64,000 nt of DNA from CAMPKL01 sp963805925 (GCA_963805925.1 CAWDWB010000006.1:1-64000); one strand, 5' to 3'. Numbered from the stretch's first letter, positions 37,756 through 47,110 are shown. The notes: generated from the sequence alone by a model not told the origin. Program-made: numbers and translations.

Positions 37756-39369
37756 ATGGACGTTTTCGGTTTGCGCGAATCCTTAGTAGGGAAGAAGACG
37801 GAACTCTCCCGCCGCAGTTTATTTCGCGGCAGCGGCCTCACCGCTCTGGCGGCTCTCGGCGTTGCCGTTCCGGCCGAGGCGGCTCTGGAAGTCGGCCCGA
37901 ATCTGTACGAGTCCATCGGCGTTAGGCCGATCATCAACGCCAAAGGCACCTTCACCATCGTCAGCGGCTCGCAGAGCCTGCCGGAAGTGAAGATGGCCAT
38001 GATGGAGGCCTCCAAGCACTTCGTACACATCGACGAGCTGATGGACGCAGTCGGCGCGCGCATCGCCGAACTAACGCACGCGGAATCAGCCATGGTCACC
38101 TGCGGCTGCGCTTCGGCACTGACGCACGCGACCGCGGCCTGCGTCGCCGGGGGTAACCCCGAGCAGATCCAGCGCCTGCCGCATTTGGCAGGCATGAAGA
38201 GCGAAGTGGTCGTCCCGAACTATTCGCGCAACGTCTACGACCACGCTATCCGCGCGGTCGGCGTCAAGATGGTCACGGTTCCGAACCTGGAGGAAATGCG
38301 TAAGGCGATTACCGACAAAACCGCCATGGTCATGGTGATGGCGCAGCCCGCAGACCGCGGCGAATTCGGCCTAGAGCCCGTCGCCAAGGTAGCTCACGAA
38401 TTTGGCGTACCCGTCTTAGTGGACGCCGCCGCCGAAGGCTTGACCATCCCCAATGTGCATCTGCAGCGCGGCGCCGATCTTGTCGCCTACAGCGGCGGCA
38501 AAGCGATGCGCGGACCGCAGACCGCCGGACTGCTGCTGGGACGCAAAGACCTCATTCGCGCCGCTTGGACTAACTCTTCCCCGCACCACACCTTTGGCCG
38601 CGCCATGAAGGTCGGCAAAGAAGAAATCATGGGCATGTTGGCGGCCGTCGAAATGTGGGTCAAGCGCGACCACGACGCGGAATTCAAAGAGTGGGAGCGC
38701 TGGCTCGACGTCATCGCGACGGAAGTGAAGAAGGTCGACGGCGTCAGCACCGAAGTCCGCCAGCCCAACGATCTCTCCAACTACACGCCGACCCTGCGCA
38801 TCAGCTGGGACAGCGCGAAGTTGGGCGTCTACGGCGCTGAAGTCGAGCGCGAACTCTATGCCGGCACTCCTCGCATTTTGCTAGCTAACGGCTCGGGCGA
38901 TCGCCGGACGGGCGGCACGAGTGCCATCGGCATCTCGCCCTGGCAGATGATGCCCGGCAATGCCGAGACCATCGCCAAGGCACTGCATGCGAAACTTTCG
39001 ACCCCCAATCCTGCGCCGGTAGCGACGCTGACGGGCATGTCAGCCAGCGTCGACGGCTACTGGGACGTCGCCATCGATTACGAGCTATCGCCCGCCGAGC
39101 ACTCGGTCGTCTTTGAGCAGAACGGCGAAACGCTAGCCGGTTATCATCGCGGCGACCGCACCGGCGGCAACCTCAGCGGCTACGTCGAAGGCAATCAGGT
39201 CGTCTTCAACAGTCGGCATCCTTGGGAAGGCACGTCCTTTGGATTCACCTTCAACGGAACCGTCAACGGCGATTCGATGGAAGGCGAAGTCGACCTCGGC
39301 GAATATTTCACGGCGCCGTTCAAGGCGACGAGACATAGCTACAGCAGGGGCCGCGGGCGGCGGGGCTAA
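37756..39369 (+). CDS. Exported SelA-like PLP enzyme with C-terminal beta domain
   Basis: A 537-aa protein with a Tat-type leader (LSRRSLFRGSGLTALAALG). The fold is SelA/DgaE-like: GVRPIINAKGTFTIVSGSQS, then VTCGCASALTHATAACVAGG and VPVLVDAAAEGL. The likely PLP lysine is K249 in AYSGGKAMRGPQTAGLLLGR. It is not a selenocysteine synthase: there is no SelB or tRNA-Sec context, and DgaE-type ammonia-lyases share this sequence. A further ~110 residues (425-537) form a repeated-strand beta domain (DGYWDVAIDYELSPAEH, YHRGDRTGGNLSGYVEG, NGTVNGDSMEGEVDLGEYF). A PLP enzyme carrying an export leader is unusual. The gene ends with a four-base convergent overlap with the second SelA-like gene. Confidence 0.83.
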   Translation: MDVFGLRESLVGKKTELSRRSLFRGSGLTALAALGVAVPAEAALEVGPNLYESIGVRPIINAKGTFTIVSGSQSLPEVKMAMMEASKHFVHIDELMDAVGARIAELTHAESAMVTCGCASALTHATAACVAGGNPEQIQRLPHLAGMKSEVVVPNYSRNVYDHAIRAVGVKMVTVPNLEEMRKAITDKTAMVMVMAQPADRGEFGLEPVAKVAHEFGVPVLVDAAAEGLTIPNVHLQRGADLVAYSGGKAMRGPQTAGLLLGRKDLIRAAWTNSSPHHTFGRAMKVGKEEIMGMLAAVEMWVKRDHDAEFKEWERWLDVIATEVKKVDGVSTEVRQPNDLSNYTPTLRISWDSAKLGVYGAEVERELYAGTPRILLANGSGDRRTGGTSAIGISPWQMMPGNAETIAKALHAKLSTPNPAPVATLTGMSASVDGYWDVAIDYELSPAEHSVVFEQNGETLAGYHRGDRTGGNLSGYVEGNQVVFNSRHPWEGTSFGFTFNGTVNGDSMEGEVDLGEYFTAPFKATRHSYSRGRGRRG

Positions 39370-40586
39370 GCCTTCGCCAGCACTTCACTTAACCGGCGGC
39401 CGACCACCGCATCGTCGCCGGGCTCCATCATCCACACGCCGATGACGAGTTCTTCGTCGTTGGTGCTGGGGTTGACCTCAATGCTTGGGCTGCCTTCACG
39501 CATGGCCGTCGCTAGGTCGCGCGGCGTGATGCCCGTCGCCGCGTAGTCCCACGTCACGTGCAAGTGCGGCACGTGGTTGGCGATTGGCGGGACCTGCACC
39601 TCCGTCTTCACGCCCGGCACGTCCTTTACCGCCTGCGAAATCGTCTCGCAGCGGGCTTCCCAGTCCTTCCAGACCGCATCGTGATCCTGGTCGATGAACA
39701 TCTCCAGAGCCACGAGCATGCCGACCAACTCTTCTTTGTTGACCTTGTTGGAGCGGCAAACGGTATCGCTGTTGGGGCTGCCGTTCATTCGTCCTGCTTC
39801 GATCAGATCCTTGCGTCCCAACAACAGCCCCGCCGACTGCGGCCCGCGAATGCCCTTCCCGCCTGAGAAGACCGTCAAGCTGTAGCCCATTTCGCCGAAG
39901 CGCCAAAAGTTCTCGACGGGCGGCACGTCCGCCGCGGCGTCGATCATTGTAGGGATGTTGTGCTTTTTTCCAAGCGCAGCGAACTCTTCGGGGCCGATTT
40001 GCCCGGCCTCGGCTTCGTGGTTGAGGAAGAACATCATCGCCGTCTTCTCGTTCACCGCCTTGTCGAGCTCTTGGGGCGTCTCAATCTCGACGATCTTCAC
40101 GCCGCAGTTCCTCACGGCGTGGTCGTAGCCGAAGCGGTGCGACTTCTGGAAGATCACCTCGTTGGCCATGCCTTCCGTATCGGGCAGCCGCCGAATCTTG
40201 TCGGGATCCGCTCCCGCGACGCAGGCCGCCGTGCCGATCGACAGCGCCGAGGCGGCGCCCGCCGACACCAACGCCGCTTCGTTCTTGGTGAGTTCAGCGA
40301 TGCGCTTACCCACCGCGTCATGCAATTCGTTCAGCGGGACGTACTGCCGCGAGGCATTGGCCATCGCCGCAAAGACCTCTTTGGGCATCAACGATGCAGT
40401 AAACGTCGTATACGTTCCGGCGGCGTTGATGAACGTGCGCACGCCCAGCCGCTGAATGACGTCCGCCCCAGCCGCCTCGACGGCGCCCTGCGGCGCAGTA
40501 CACGCACCCAAAGCGCCGAGGCCCGGCAGGGCGGCCAATGCGCGGAGAATACTACGGCGATTTAGAGACAATCCTTGAAGATACAT
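39366..40586 (-). CDS. SelA-like PLP enzyme, putative lipoprotein/Tat substrate
   Basis: A 406-aa paralogue of the protein at 37756. The leader NRRSILRALAALPGLGALGAC contains a twin-arginine pair and ends at a lipobox (LGAC, C29), suggesting a Tat lipoprotein. Conserved blocks are LGVRTFINAAGTYTTF, LVSAGAASALSIGTAACVAG, IPTMIDAAADVPP and VFSGGKGIRGPQSAGLLLGR (PLP Lys K244). It lacks the C-terminal beta domain of its neighbour. Together with the amidohydrolase at 34784 it suggests a pathway acting on amino acid or amino sugar derivatives outside the cytoplasm. The two paralogues face each other, and one may have arisen by inverted duplication. Confidence 0.83.
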   Translation of the reverse strand: MYLQGLSLNRRSILRALAALPGLGALGACTAPQGAVEAAGADVIQRLGVRTFINAAGTYTTFTASLMPKEVFAAMANASRQYVPLNELHDAVGKRIAELTKNEAALVSAGAASALSIGTAACVAGADPDKIRRLPDTEGMANEVIFQKSHRFGYDHAVRNCGVKIVEIETPQELDKAVNEKTAMMFFLNHEAEAGQIGPEEFAALGKKHNIPTMIDAAADVPPVENFWRFGEMGYSLTVFSGGKGIRGPQSAGLLLGRKDLIEAGRMNGSPNSDTVCRSNKVNKEELVGMLVALEMFIDQDHDAVWKDWEARCETISQAVKDVPGVKTEVQVPPIANHVPHLHVTWDYAATGITPRDLATAMREGSPSIEVNPSTNDEELVIGVWMMEPGDDAVVGRRLSEVLAKA

Positions 40587-40675
40587 GTCAGCTCCGAGCC
40601 CAATCGGCTCGCCGCCATTATATAGCTGCGAACGGATGCTCGCCCTTTGATAGGATTACGGCAGTTAGAACGTCT

Positions 40676-42700
40676 ATGCCGTCCACGATCACAGCACCGC
40701 TTATCCGGCTGGCCCTGCCGCTCGCCGTCGGCCTTTCCTGGCTCTTCGCGCCGCTCCAACTCTGGGCTGCGGAGCTCGACCGCGAGGTCGCCGAGTGGGT
40801 CATCTGGTCGGGCGGCACGGTAGGCATCTACGGACAGCCTGGACGCGTAAACGACCTCACAGCCCTGCCAGATGGCGACTTCGAGTTGGAGTTGATCGAC
40901 CTGGTCGGCTGCAACATCCTGCCGCCGGACTTGCAGCGGCTGCGCGGCCTTACCAGACTGCGTGTCCTCAGCCTGCCTGGCCCGATGTGGAACCCGCGCG
41001 CCGGCGCGCGCACCGACTACAGCAGCGACCTCAAGTACGTCGGCAAGATCCCTACTCTCGAAGAGATCACCATCAGCTACAGCTTTCTCGCCTTCATCAA
41101 GTTCCAAGACGAGGGCCTCGAAGAGATCGCCGGGCTCGAAAACCTCAAGGTTCTCAGCTTGGAGAACACCAAGGTCTCCGGCCGCAAACTCACGCCATTC
41201 AAGAAACTCGAAAACCTCGACCTGAGCTATGACCCCGTCGATGACGAGGGGCTGGCCCAACTTGCCGACAAGACCGAGTTGCGCCGCCTGCTGCTCGGCA
41301 GCACGCTGATCACCGACGAAGGACTCAAGCACCTCAGCGGCCTGCACAAGCTCGAACAGCTCAACCTCAGCGGTACGCGCATCAGCGACGCCGGCATCGC
41401 CCAGCTCGCCGGATTGACCAATCTGAAAAAACTCAACTTGCTCGGCGCCGACCTCACTGACGAAGGGCTTAAGAACTTGATGGGCATGACCCAGCTCGAA
41501 GAGTTGGATCTCTACCGCACGAAGGTCACCAACGTCGGCCTCGAATCGCTCAAGACGCTCAAGAACCTGCGCGACATCGATCTGCGCTATTCGCGCGCCT
41601 CGGCTGCCGGCATCGACAGCCTGCGTGCGGCGCTGCCTGCTGCAGAGATCGATTTCCTCGACGTCACCGTGCGCCCCTCGATTCCTCAGGGCGCCGATGA
41701 AGTCATTTCCCAACGCACGCCGAGCGCCGTCGCCGCCTGGGTTAAGACCATGGGCGGCAAGGCGATGATGGACGGCGGCAATCTCGTCGGTATCTCTCTC
41801 GCCGCCAGCAGCGTCACCGATGAACTTTTAGAGAACATCGCCGGGTTAGCCTCGCTTCGCAAACTGGAATTGCAGTACACCGATATCAGCGACATCGGCG
41901 CGCGGCGTCTCGCTGGCCTCAACGGCCTAGAAGAGATCAACCTCAGCGCCACGATGATCTCCGACGCCGGCCTTGAAAACCTCAAGGGCATGACCAAGCT
42001 CAAGACCGTGATCCTGCGGCATACGCCCGTCACCGGCACTGGGCTCGATCACCTTGCTGCGGCGACAAACCTAGCTCGCTTGGACCTCGACAGCTCGCCC
42101 ATCACCGATGACGGTCTCGAACGCATCGGTGCGCTCAACTCGCTGAAGCGCCTGTCGCTGGCCTATACCAACATCACCGACGCCGGACTGCCGCGCATCC
42201 AAGGCCTCAAGCTCGACACGCTCGACCTGGCAGGCACCGACATCGGCGACGACGGCGCGATTCATCTGTCGGCCTTCACATCTCTCAAATCGCTTTCGTT
42301 GAGCTATTCGCGCGTCACCGACAAAGGCTTCCCGCTGCTCGATACGTTGGTGAATCTCGAATCGCTCGATCTGGTGCGTACGCGCATCACAGATCAAGGG
42401 ATCGGCGCGGTGGCGGCCTTTAAGAATTTGCGCTCGCTCAACCTCGACTACACCGATGTCGGAGACGCGGGTCTGGCCTTATTGACCGGCCTCACCAAGC
42501 TCGAGAACCTCAGCCTCGACAGCGCCAACGCAAGCAATGAGGCGGCCGGCTCGATCACGGCGTTTACGAATCTCAAACGCCTCAACCTCTATCACACGCT
42601 GATCGACCCCGTGGGTTATCAAGCCATTCGCAGTTCACTGCCGGATTGCAAGATCGTCTGGGAAGAGAAATCGGCCGGCCCGATGCGCCGTAGAGGCTAA
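40676..42700 (+). CDS. Secreted leucine-rich-repeat protein (720-aa class)
   Basis: A 674-aa protein when started at ATG 40676; an upstream in-frame start would overlap the opposite gene. Signal peptide LALPLAVGLSWLFAPLQLWA. The remainder is almost entirely LRR units of about 24 residues with the consensus LxxLxxLxLxxTxIxDxGLxxL, in two blocks separated by a variable insertion (about 325-375). Examples are LKHLSGLHKLEQLNLSGTRI, LAATNLARLDLDSSP and NSLKRLSLAYTNITDAGL. The repeats belong to the cysteine-free bacterial class seen in Planctomycetes and Acidobacteriota. LRR domains bind proteins. The next gene is a second LRR protein 12 bases downstream, so the two form an operon. Function is not determinable. 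Confidence 0.85.
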   Translation: MPSTITAPLIRLALPLAVGLSWLFAPLQLWAAELDREVAEWVIWSGGTVGIYGQPGRVNDLTALPDGDFELELIDLVGCNILPPDLQRLRGLTRLRVLSLPGPMWNPRAGARTDYSSDLKYVGKIPTLEEITISYSFLAFIKFQDEGLEEIAGLENLKVLSLENTKVSGRKLTPFKKLENLDLSYDPVDDEGLAQLADKTELRRLLLGSTLITDEGLKHLSGLHKLEQLNLSGTRISDAGIAQLAGLTNLKKLNLLGADLTDEGLKNLMGMTQLEELDLYRTKVTNVGLESLKTLKNLRDIDLRYSRASAAGIDSLRAALPAAEIDFLDVTVRPSIPQGADEVISQRTPSAVAAWVKTMGGKAMMDGGNLVGISLAASSVTDELLENIAGLASLRKLELQYTDISDIGARRLAGLNGLEEINLSATMISDAGLENLKGMTKLKTVILRHTPVTGTGLDHLAAATNLARLDLDSSPITDDGLERIGALNSLKRLSLAYTNITDAGLPRIQGLKLDTLDLAGTDIGDDGAIHLSAFTSLKSLSLSYSRVTDKGFPLLDTLVNLESLDLVRTRITDQGIGAVAAFKNLRSLNLDYTDVGDAGLALLTGLTKLENLSLDSANASNEAAGSITAFTNLKRLNLYHTLIDPVGYQAIRSSLPDCKIVWEEKSAGPMRRRG

Positions 42701-42712
42701 GGGGAAACTGCC

Positions 42713-43813
42713 ATGAAGCGACTCACCGCAGCCAGCATTCTCTCGTTAATCTTGTTCCTTCCCGCTTGGGCCGTCAGCCCGCAGGAGGCCACTACCTGGA
42801 TTGAATCCGTCGGCGGTAAGTACTCGCGCAATCCGGCCGGAGATGTCGTTTCCGTCGATCTGCGCTCGACCTGGTTGACGGACGCCGATCTGGAGCGCCT
42901 GCTGGCATTCCCCAATCTCGAATCCATTAACCTCAACTACACCAAGATCACCGATCTGGGAATCGAACGCATCGCCCCGCTCCAACACGTCAAACGGCTC
43001 GATCTCTACTACACCGAGTACCTCACCGACGCCGCCATCGCCCACATCAAGCACTGGCGCGAGATCGAACACCTCAACGCCTGCGGCACAAAAGTTTCGA
43101 GCGCCGTCTTCGAACACGTTTCCGGCATGACCAAACTGCGCTCGCTCGATGTCGGCTTTAGCCGCGTCACCGACGAAGGTTTCGAGAACCTGGCTGGCCT
43201 CGAACAGCTCGAATCGCTTTCCTTCGGCGGCAACAAGATGAGCGGCGTCGGGCTGCCCTTGCTCAAGCTCCTGCCCGCCCTGCGCAAGCTCGATGTCGGC
43301 GGCCAACAGCGCACCGACTCCGGTCTGTGGAGCGTAGCCGTCACCGACTTCAACGTCGAGAGCATCGCCCAACTGACGCAGCTTACCGAGCTGAATCTCC
43401 ACCAGGCCAGCCTCTCCGACCGCGGCGTCGCCGCGCTCGCCGCTCTGACGAATCTAGAAGTCCTGGACCTCAGCGGGACCTCCGTCACCGCCCGCGGCAT
43501 CGCTTCGCTCGGCCCGCTCACGAAGTTGCTCCGCCTACGGCTGGGCGAAGACAAAGGCATCGAAGACGGCGCCGTGCCCTTTTTCAAAGAACTGAAGAGC
43601 CTAGAAGTTTTGGAAATCCCCGGCACGAGCATCACCGGAGACGGACTCGCCCAACTAGCCGGGATGAAACAACTGAAGCGCCTGTACGCGGCCGGCGATA
43701 AGTTGACCGCCGAGCAAGTCGCCGCCTTTCGCGCAGCAGCGCCCCAGTGCAAGCTCACCTGGTGGCCCGCTCACGAAGACTTCGTACGCGTCGAAGACGA
43801 AGGGATGATCTAG
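42713..43813 (+). CDS. Secreted leucine-rich-repeat protein
   Basis: A 366-aa protein with a signal peptide (LTAASILSLILFLPAWAVS) and about ten LRRs of the same class as the upstream gene. Examples are LAFPNLESINLNYTKITDLG, LRSLDVGFSRVTDEG, LEVLDLSGTSVTARG and LAGMKQLKRLYAAGDKL. The N-terminal SPQEATTWIESVGGKYSRNP segment resembles that of the upstream LRR protein (AEWVIWSGGTVGIYG), so the two share an N-terminal cap and probably arose by duplication. The 3' end overlaps the opposite DUF1552 gene by four bases. Confidence 0.85.
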   Translation: MKRLTAASILSLILFLPAWAVSPQEATTWIESVGGKYSRNPAGDVVSVDLRSTWLTDADLERLLAFPNLESINLNYTKITDLGIERIAPLQHVKRLDLYYTEYLTDAAIAHIKHWREIEHLNACGTKVSSAVFEHVSGMTKLRSLDVGFSRVTDEGFENLAGLEQLESLSFGGNKMSGVGLPLLKLLPALRKLDVGGQQRTDSGLWSVAVTDFNVESIAQLTQLTELNLHQASLSDRGVAALAALTNLEVLDLSGTSVTARGIASLGPLTKLLRLRLGEDKGIEDGAVPFFKELKSLEVLEIPGTSITGDGLAQLAGMKQLKRLYAAGDKLTAEQVAAFRAAAPQCKLTWWPAHEDFVRVEDEGMI

Positions 43814-45120
43814 ACAATCTCCGTCAGCTTCTTATCCGCTGACGGAAACGTTCCGATCTTCGCGCCGACCACTTCTTCCGCCAACGTCAGGTACAGATCG
43901 CCGACCGTGCCCGCGACCTTCGTGTGGCGGCCCGTCTTGAGGCTGCCGACGTGTCCGGCCACAATCATCGCGAGGCCGTTGTTCTTGTGCGGATTCGCTT
44001 CCGCATGCTCGTGCTGGTACAACACGCAAGTGTGGTCGAGCAGCGTTCCGGCCCCTTCCGGCGTCGCCTTCAGCTTGGCAACCAGGTAGGCAAACTCCTC
44101 AACGTGCCAGCGGTTGATGTCGCGCATGATCCGCTGACCATGCGGCGTTTCCACCTCGCCGTGCGTGTAGCCGTGGTGACGGTCATTCGTATAACCCAAC
44201 CATGGGAATCGCGACAGGCCCTGGCACTTGGTCAACATGTACGAGGCAACCCTCGTCTGACGCGAAGCCAAGGCATGCACCAACAAGTCGCTCTGCAACT
44301 TGGCGATGCGCGGCCAGTCCTTCAAGTCGCCGCCTTCAGGCGGTTGCTCAACAACCTGCGCATACTCCGGCGGCAAACTCGCCACCGAACGCTCCAAGCT
44401 GCGGACCGAAGTCAGATACTCATCCAGCCGCAACTGGTCGCTGTGGTCCAGGTCCGACTTCAACTTCTTAGCGTCGTCGCTCACCGCATCGAGGATGCTC
44501 TTCTTGCGGTCGATCCAATACTCTTCCTTCGAGCCGAATAGCCGGTCGAACAGCCGATGCGGAATCATCTCAGGCGGCAGCGGACGGTCGCGCGCAGCCC
44601 AACTCATATTGCGCTGGATGCTCTCGCCGAACGATTCCTGGCAAACGCCGATCTGCAACGAGCGAAAGCGGCTCTGTTTGCCCACCTGCTGGGCAATCGC
44701 CTGATCCACCGAAATACCGCCCGCGCCGCGCCCGGTAAAGCCCAAGCCCGACACCAAGCCACTCATCGAGTTGTGGTGACCGTTGCCCGGCCCCGGTACC
44801 CGCGCACCCGGATTATCGACGCCGCTAATCACATGGAAGTCATCGCGGAAGCGCGCCAGCGGACGCAAGCAGGGCGTGATCTCGTACTCTTCGCCCGTGT
44901 CGCGGGGAATCCAATACTTCTCGATAATGCCGTTGCCGTTGAACCACTGCACAAAGCGCGTCTCAATCGGCGCCGTTCCTGTCGACGTTTCCGCCCCGTA
45001 GGCCGTGCCGTTCGTGTTAAACATCGCCCCCAGCGCGGGCAACCCAACGCGAATTGCCGTCCCCGAGAGGCCGACTCCTTGTAGGAACCTGCGGCGATCG
45101 ATACCTTTGCGCAACGACAT
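43810..45120 (-). CDS. DUF1552 protein, Tat-exported (cassette 2)
   Basis: A 436-aa DUF1552 protein. The ATG at 45120 is preferred because it begins directly at MSLRKGIDRRRFLQGVGLSG, a Tat leader; the frame is open to 45168 but would intrude on the upstream gene. Family blocks are ETRFVQWFNGNGIIEKYWIP, GNGHHNSMSGLVSG, DQAIAQQVGKQSRF, RLFDRLFGSKEEYWID and the His-rich YTNDRHHGYTHGE. It is a diverged paralogue of the protein at 25543, not a recent copy. Its start lies one base behind the stop of the haem protein gene. Confidence 0.88.
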   Translation of the reverse strand: MSLRKGIDRRRFLQGVGLSGTAIRVGLPALGAMFNTNGTAYGAETSTGTAPIETRFVQWFNGNGIIEKYWIPRDTGEEYEITPCLRPLARFRDDFHVISGVDNPGARVPGPGNGHHNSMSGLVSGLGFTGRGAGGISVDQAIAQQVGKQSRFRSLQIGVCQESFGESIQRNMSWAARDRPLPPEMIPHRLFDRLFGSKEEYWIDRKKSILDAVSDDAKKLKSDLDHSDQLRLDEYLTSVRSLERSVASLPPEYAQVVEQPPEGGDLKDWPRIAKLQSDLLVHALASRQTRVASYMLTKCQGLSRFPWLGYTNDRHHGYTHGEVETPHGQRIMRDINRWHVEEFAYLVAKLKATPEGAGTLLDHTCVLYQHEHAEANPHKNNGLAMIVAGHVGSLKTGRHTKVAGTVGDLYLTLAEEVVGAKIGTFPSADKKLTEIV

Positions 45121-45121
45121 A

Positions 45122-47110
45122 CTATTCGAGACCTCCTCCCAAAAAGGGTTCGGACTTGACCAACGCAATCATTAACTCACGAAACTGAAAACCTGTCGAC
45201 TCAAACCGAGCCAGCATCGCATCGATCGCCGGCTGGTCTCCCGCCTTCTCTTCCCTGCCCATGGCATAGCGGAACAACTGCTTCACCACACAACGGTGGC
45301 AAGTCGGATCGTTCGCCAGGATATTGCCTAATTCCTTGGGCGACGAAAAACTGGAGTTCTCAATACCCTGTACGTGAGCGCTCGTGTCGAGATCCACCTT
45401 CACCACGACCGGCTTGCTCTTGTCTTCGTCGTCCTCGCCTCCCTTTTGGAAGGTCAAGGTCAACTGATCTCGATAACGGCCGATCGCATCGTATTGCTCA
45501 AAGCCCACGCCGATCGTATCAATCAACATGTGGCAGCTCTTGCACGGTGCGCTGTTCAGGTGTAGTTCCAAGCGCTGCCGGTTGGTCAACGGCTTGCTCT
45601 CGGTCACCATTGGTAATGTCGTATTCACCCCGGCGGGCGGCGGCGGCACCTGTTGGCACAAGAAGTGTTCGCGAATGAACAAGCCTCGCCCCGTCGGCGA
45701 CGTATCGGATGGACCGCTCGTCAACGTCAAGATCGTTCCCTGGCCCAGCACGCCCGCGCGTCCCGAGTCTGCCGGATACGGCTCCTTGGCGTACTCTTCG
45801 GGCGGCTGCGGCATCGCGTACAGTTCCGCCAGGGCGCTACTCGGGAAGGTATAGTCCGCCGAGAAAAACTCGCGGAAATCCTTGCCTCCCCAAACCAAAT
45901 AGCCGAACAACTGCCGTGTCTCTTCGGTCATCGCAGCAGCCAGTTCGGGATTGAAACTTCCGAACTGCCGGCGTTCGCGCGTCGCCGTCAGCGCGCGATC
46001 AAAGCGCAACCACTGCGCCAAGAACTCGTCCATCGCAGTCCGCGCCCGCGGGTCCTTCAACATCTCCCGCGCAACCGCATCGATTTCGCTGACGGTCCCT
46101 AGCTTGCCCGCCTCCGCCGCCGCGCGCAGTTCGTCGCTCGGCATCGTGTCCCATAAGAAGTAGGACAAGCGGCTCGCCGTCTCAAACTGTCCAAACTCGC
46201 TGCTCGGCCCGTGCTCGGTGCGGAATAGGAAGTTCGGCGACTGCAGCATCGCCTCGACCACGATCTGCGCTCCGCCCAAGAAGTCGTTCGTCCGCGCCGC
46301 TTCCTGCCGCAACAGTCCCATGTAAACGCCGACTTCCTGCGCATTCAGCGGACGCCGAAACGCCTTGGCCCCGAACTCCCGCACAAAGGTCTCGGCGCAG
46401 GCCGCATCTGTCGGCCCGCTCGGCTTGCACGAAACCAAACCTTGGTGGTCTCCGCCGCGAAACGCCCCCCGCGCCGCGCGCTCCGCCGCATCGCTATAGG
46501 CCTCGGCCAGCAGAGGCGGAATCCCCTGCGCCTCGGCCGCGTTCTTGAACCCATGTACGAAATCTTCTTTCGGGAAGCCGTCTGCTGGGCGCGTCTGATC
46601 GCCCAGCAAATCGTGCAGCGTATTGTTGTACTGGCTGTGCGTCAGCCGTCGAATCGACAACGCCTGCTGCTGGTGCATCGACGCCTTGCGAATCCGCTCG
46701 CGCGCGGTCTGCACTTGCGCCTCGTCCAGATTCGCTAGGTAGCGAATCCAGGTCAGCAGCTTCTGCTCTTCCGGGCTGCCCGGCTTGATGCGCTCGCCGC
46801 CTGTGTGCGGAATGCGTTGCGTGGGCTTCAGCAACAACCGCGACTGCATCACGTCGTCGCGGTCGACTAGATCCATCATCTTCAGCCCGAAGGCGGCAAC
46901 TTGTTCCGCCGTGGCGTCATCTTCTGGGAATTGGAGGGCCGTCCGGCCGGCCACGCCGTTATCGTTGTGGCAGAGGTTGCACTGCACCCGATGCAGCAGC
47001 GGATAAACCTCTTGGGAGAAATACGCCTCCGTCGTCTGACCCCAAGCAACCGTTGCCAGGACCAACGAGGCCGCCGTCAAAACTGTTCTCGAGACGAGTT
47101 TCCGCACCAT
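45122..47110 (-). CDS. DUF1587/1592/1588/1585 haem protein (cassette 2)
   Basis: A 662-aa protein if started at ATG 47110 (MVRKLVSRTVLTAASLVLAT signal). The N-terminal haem site is CNLCH (C44, C47, H48). Domains follow in the family order: DUF1587 (IRRLTHSQYNNTLHDLLGDQ), DUF1592 (TASRLSYFLWDTMPSDELRA), DUF1588 (GRAGVLGQGTILTLTSGPSD) and DUF1585. A second haem motif, CKSCHMLIDTIGVGFEQYDA, lies inside the C-terminal third. It is about 170 residues shorter than its counterpart in cassette 1, lacking most of the carbohydrate-binding-like insertion. It precedes DUF1552 in the operon. Confidence 0.9.
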   Translation of the reverse strand: MVRKLVSRTVLTAASLVLATVAWGQTTEAYFSQEVYPLLHRVQCNLCHNDNGVAGRTALQFPEDDATAEQVAAFGLKMMDLVDRDDVMQSRLLLKPTQRIPHTGGERIKPGSPEEQKLLTWIRYLANLDEAQVQTARERIRKASMHQQQALSIRRLTHSQYNNTLHDLLGDQTRPADGFPKEDFVHGFKNAAEAQGIPPLLAEAYSDAAERAARGAFRGGDHQGLVSCKPSGPTDAACAETFVREFGAKAFRRPLNAQEVGVYMGLLRQEAARTNDFLGGAQIVVEAMLQSPNFLFRTEHGPSSEFGQFETASRLSYFLWDTMPSDELRAAAEAGKLGTVSEIDAVAREMLKDPRARTAMDEFLAQWLRFDRALTATRERRQFGSFNPELAAAMTEETRQLFGYLVWGGKDFREFFSADYTFPSSALAELYAMPQPPEEYAKEPYPADSGRAGVLGQGTILTLTSGPSDTSPTGRGLFIREHFLCQQVPPPPAGVNTTLPMVTESKPLTNRQRLELHLNSAPCKSCHMLIDTIGVGFEQYDAIGRYRDQLTLTFQKGGEDDEDKSKPVVVKVDLDTSAHVQGIENSSFSSPKELGNILANDPTCHRCVVKQLFRYAMGREEKAGDQPAIDAMLARFESTGFQFRELMIALVKSEPFLGGGLE

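Noticed and set aside
37756..40586. Selenocysteine synthase (selA) and a selenium system
   Set aside because: No selB, selD, tRNA-Sec or in-frame UGA was seen, both proteins carry export leaders, and the match is equally good to DgaE-type PLP enzymes.
40538..40675. Longer N-terminus for the first LRR protein
   Set aside because: It would overlap the start of the opposite SelA-like gene and places the signal peptide inside the protein; ATG 40676 begins directly at the signal peptide.
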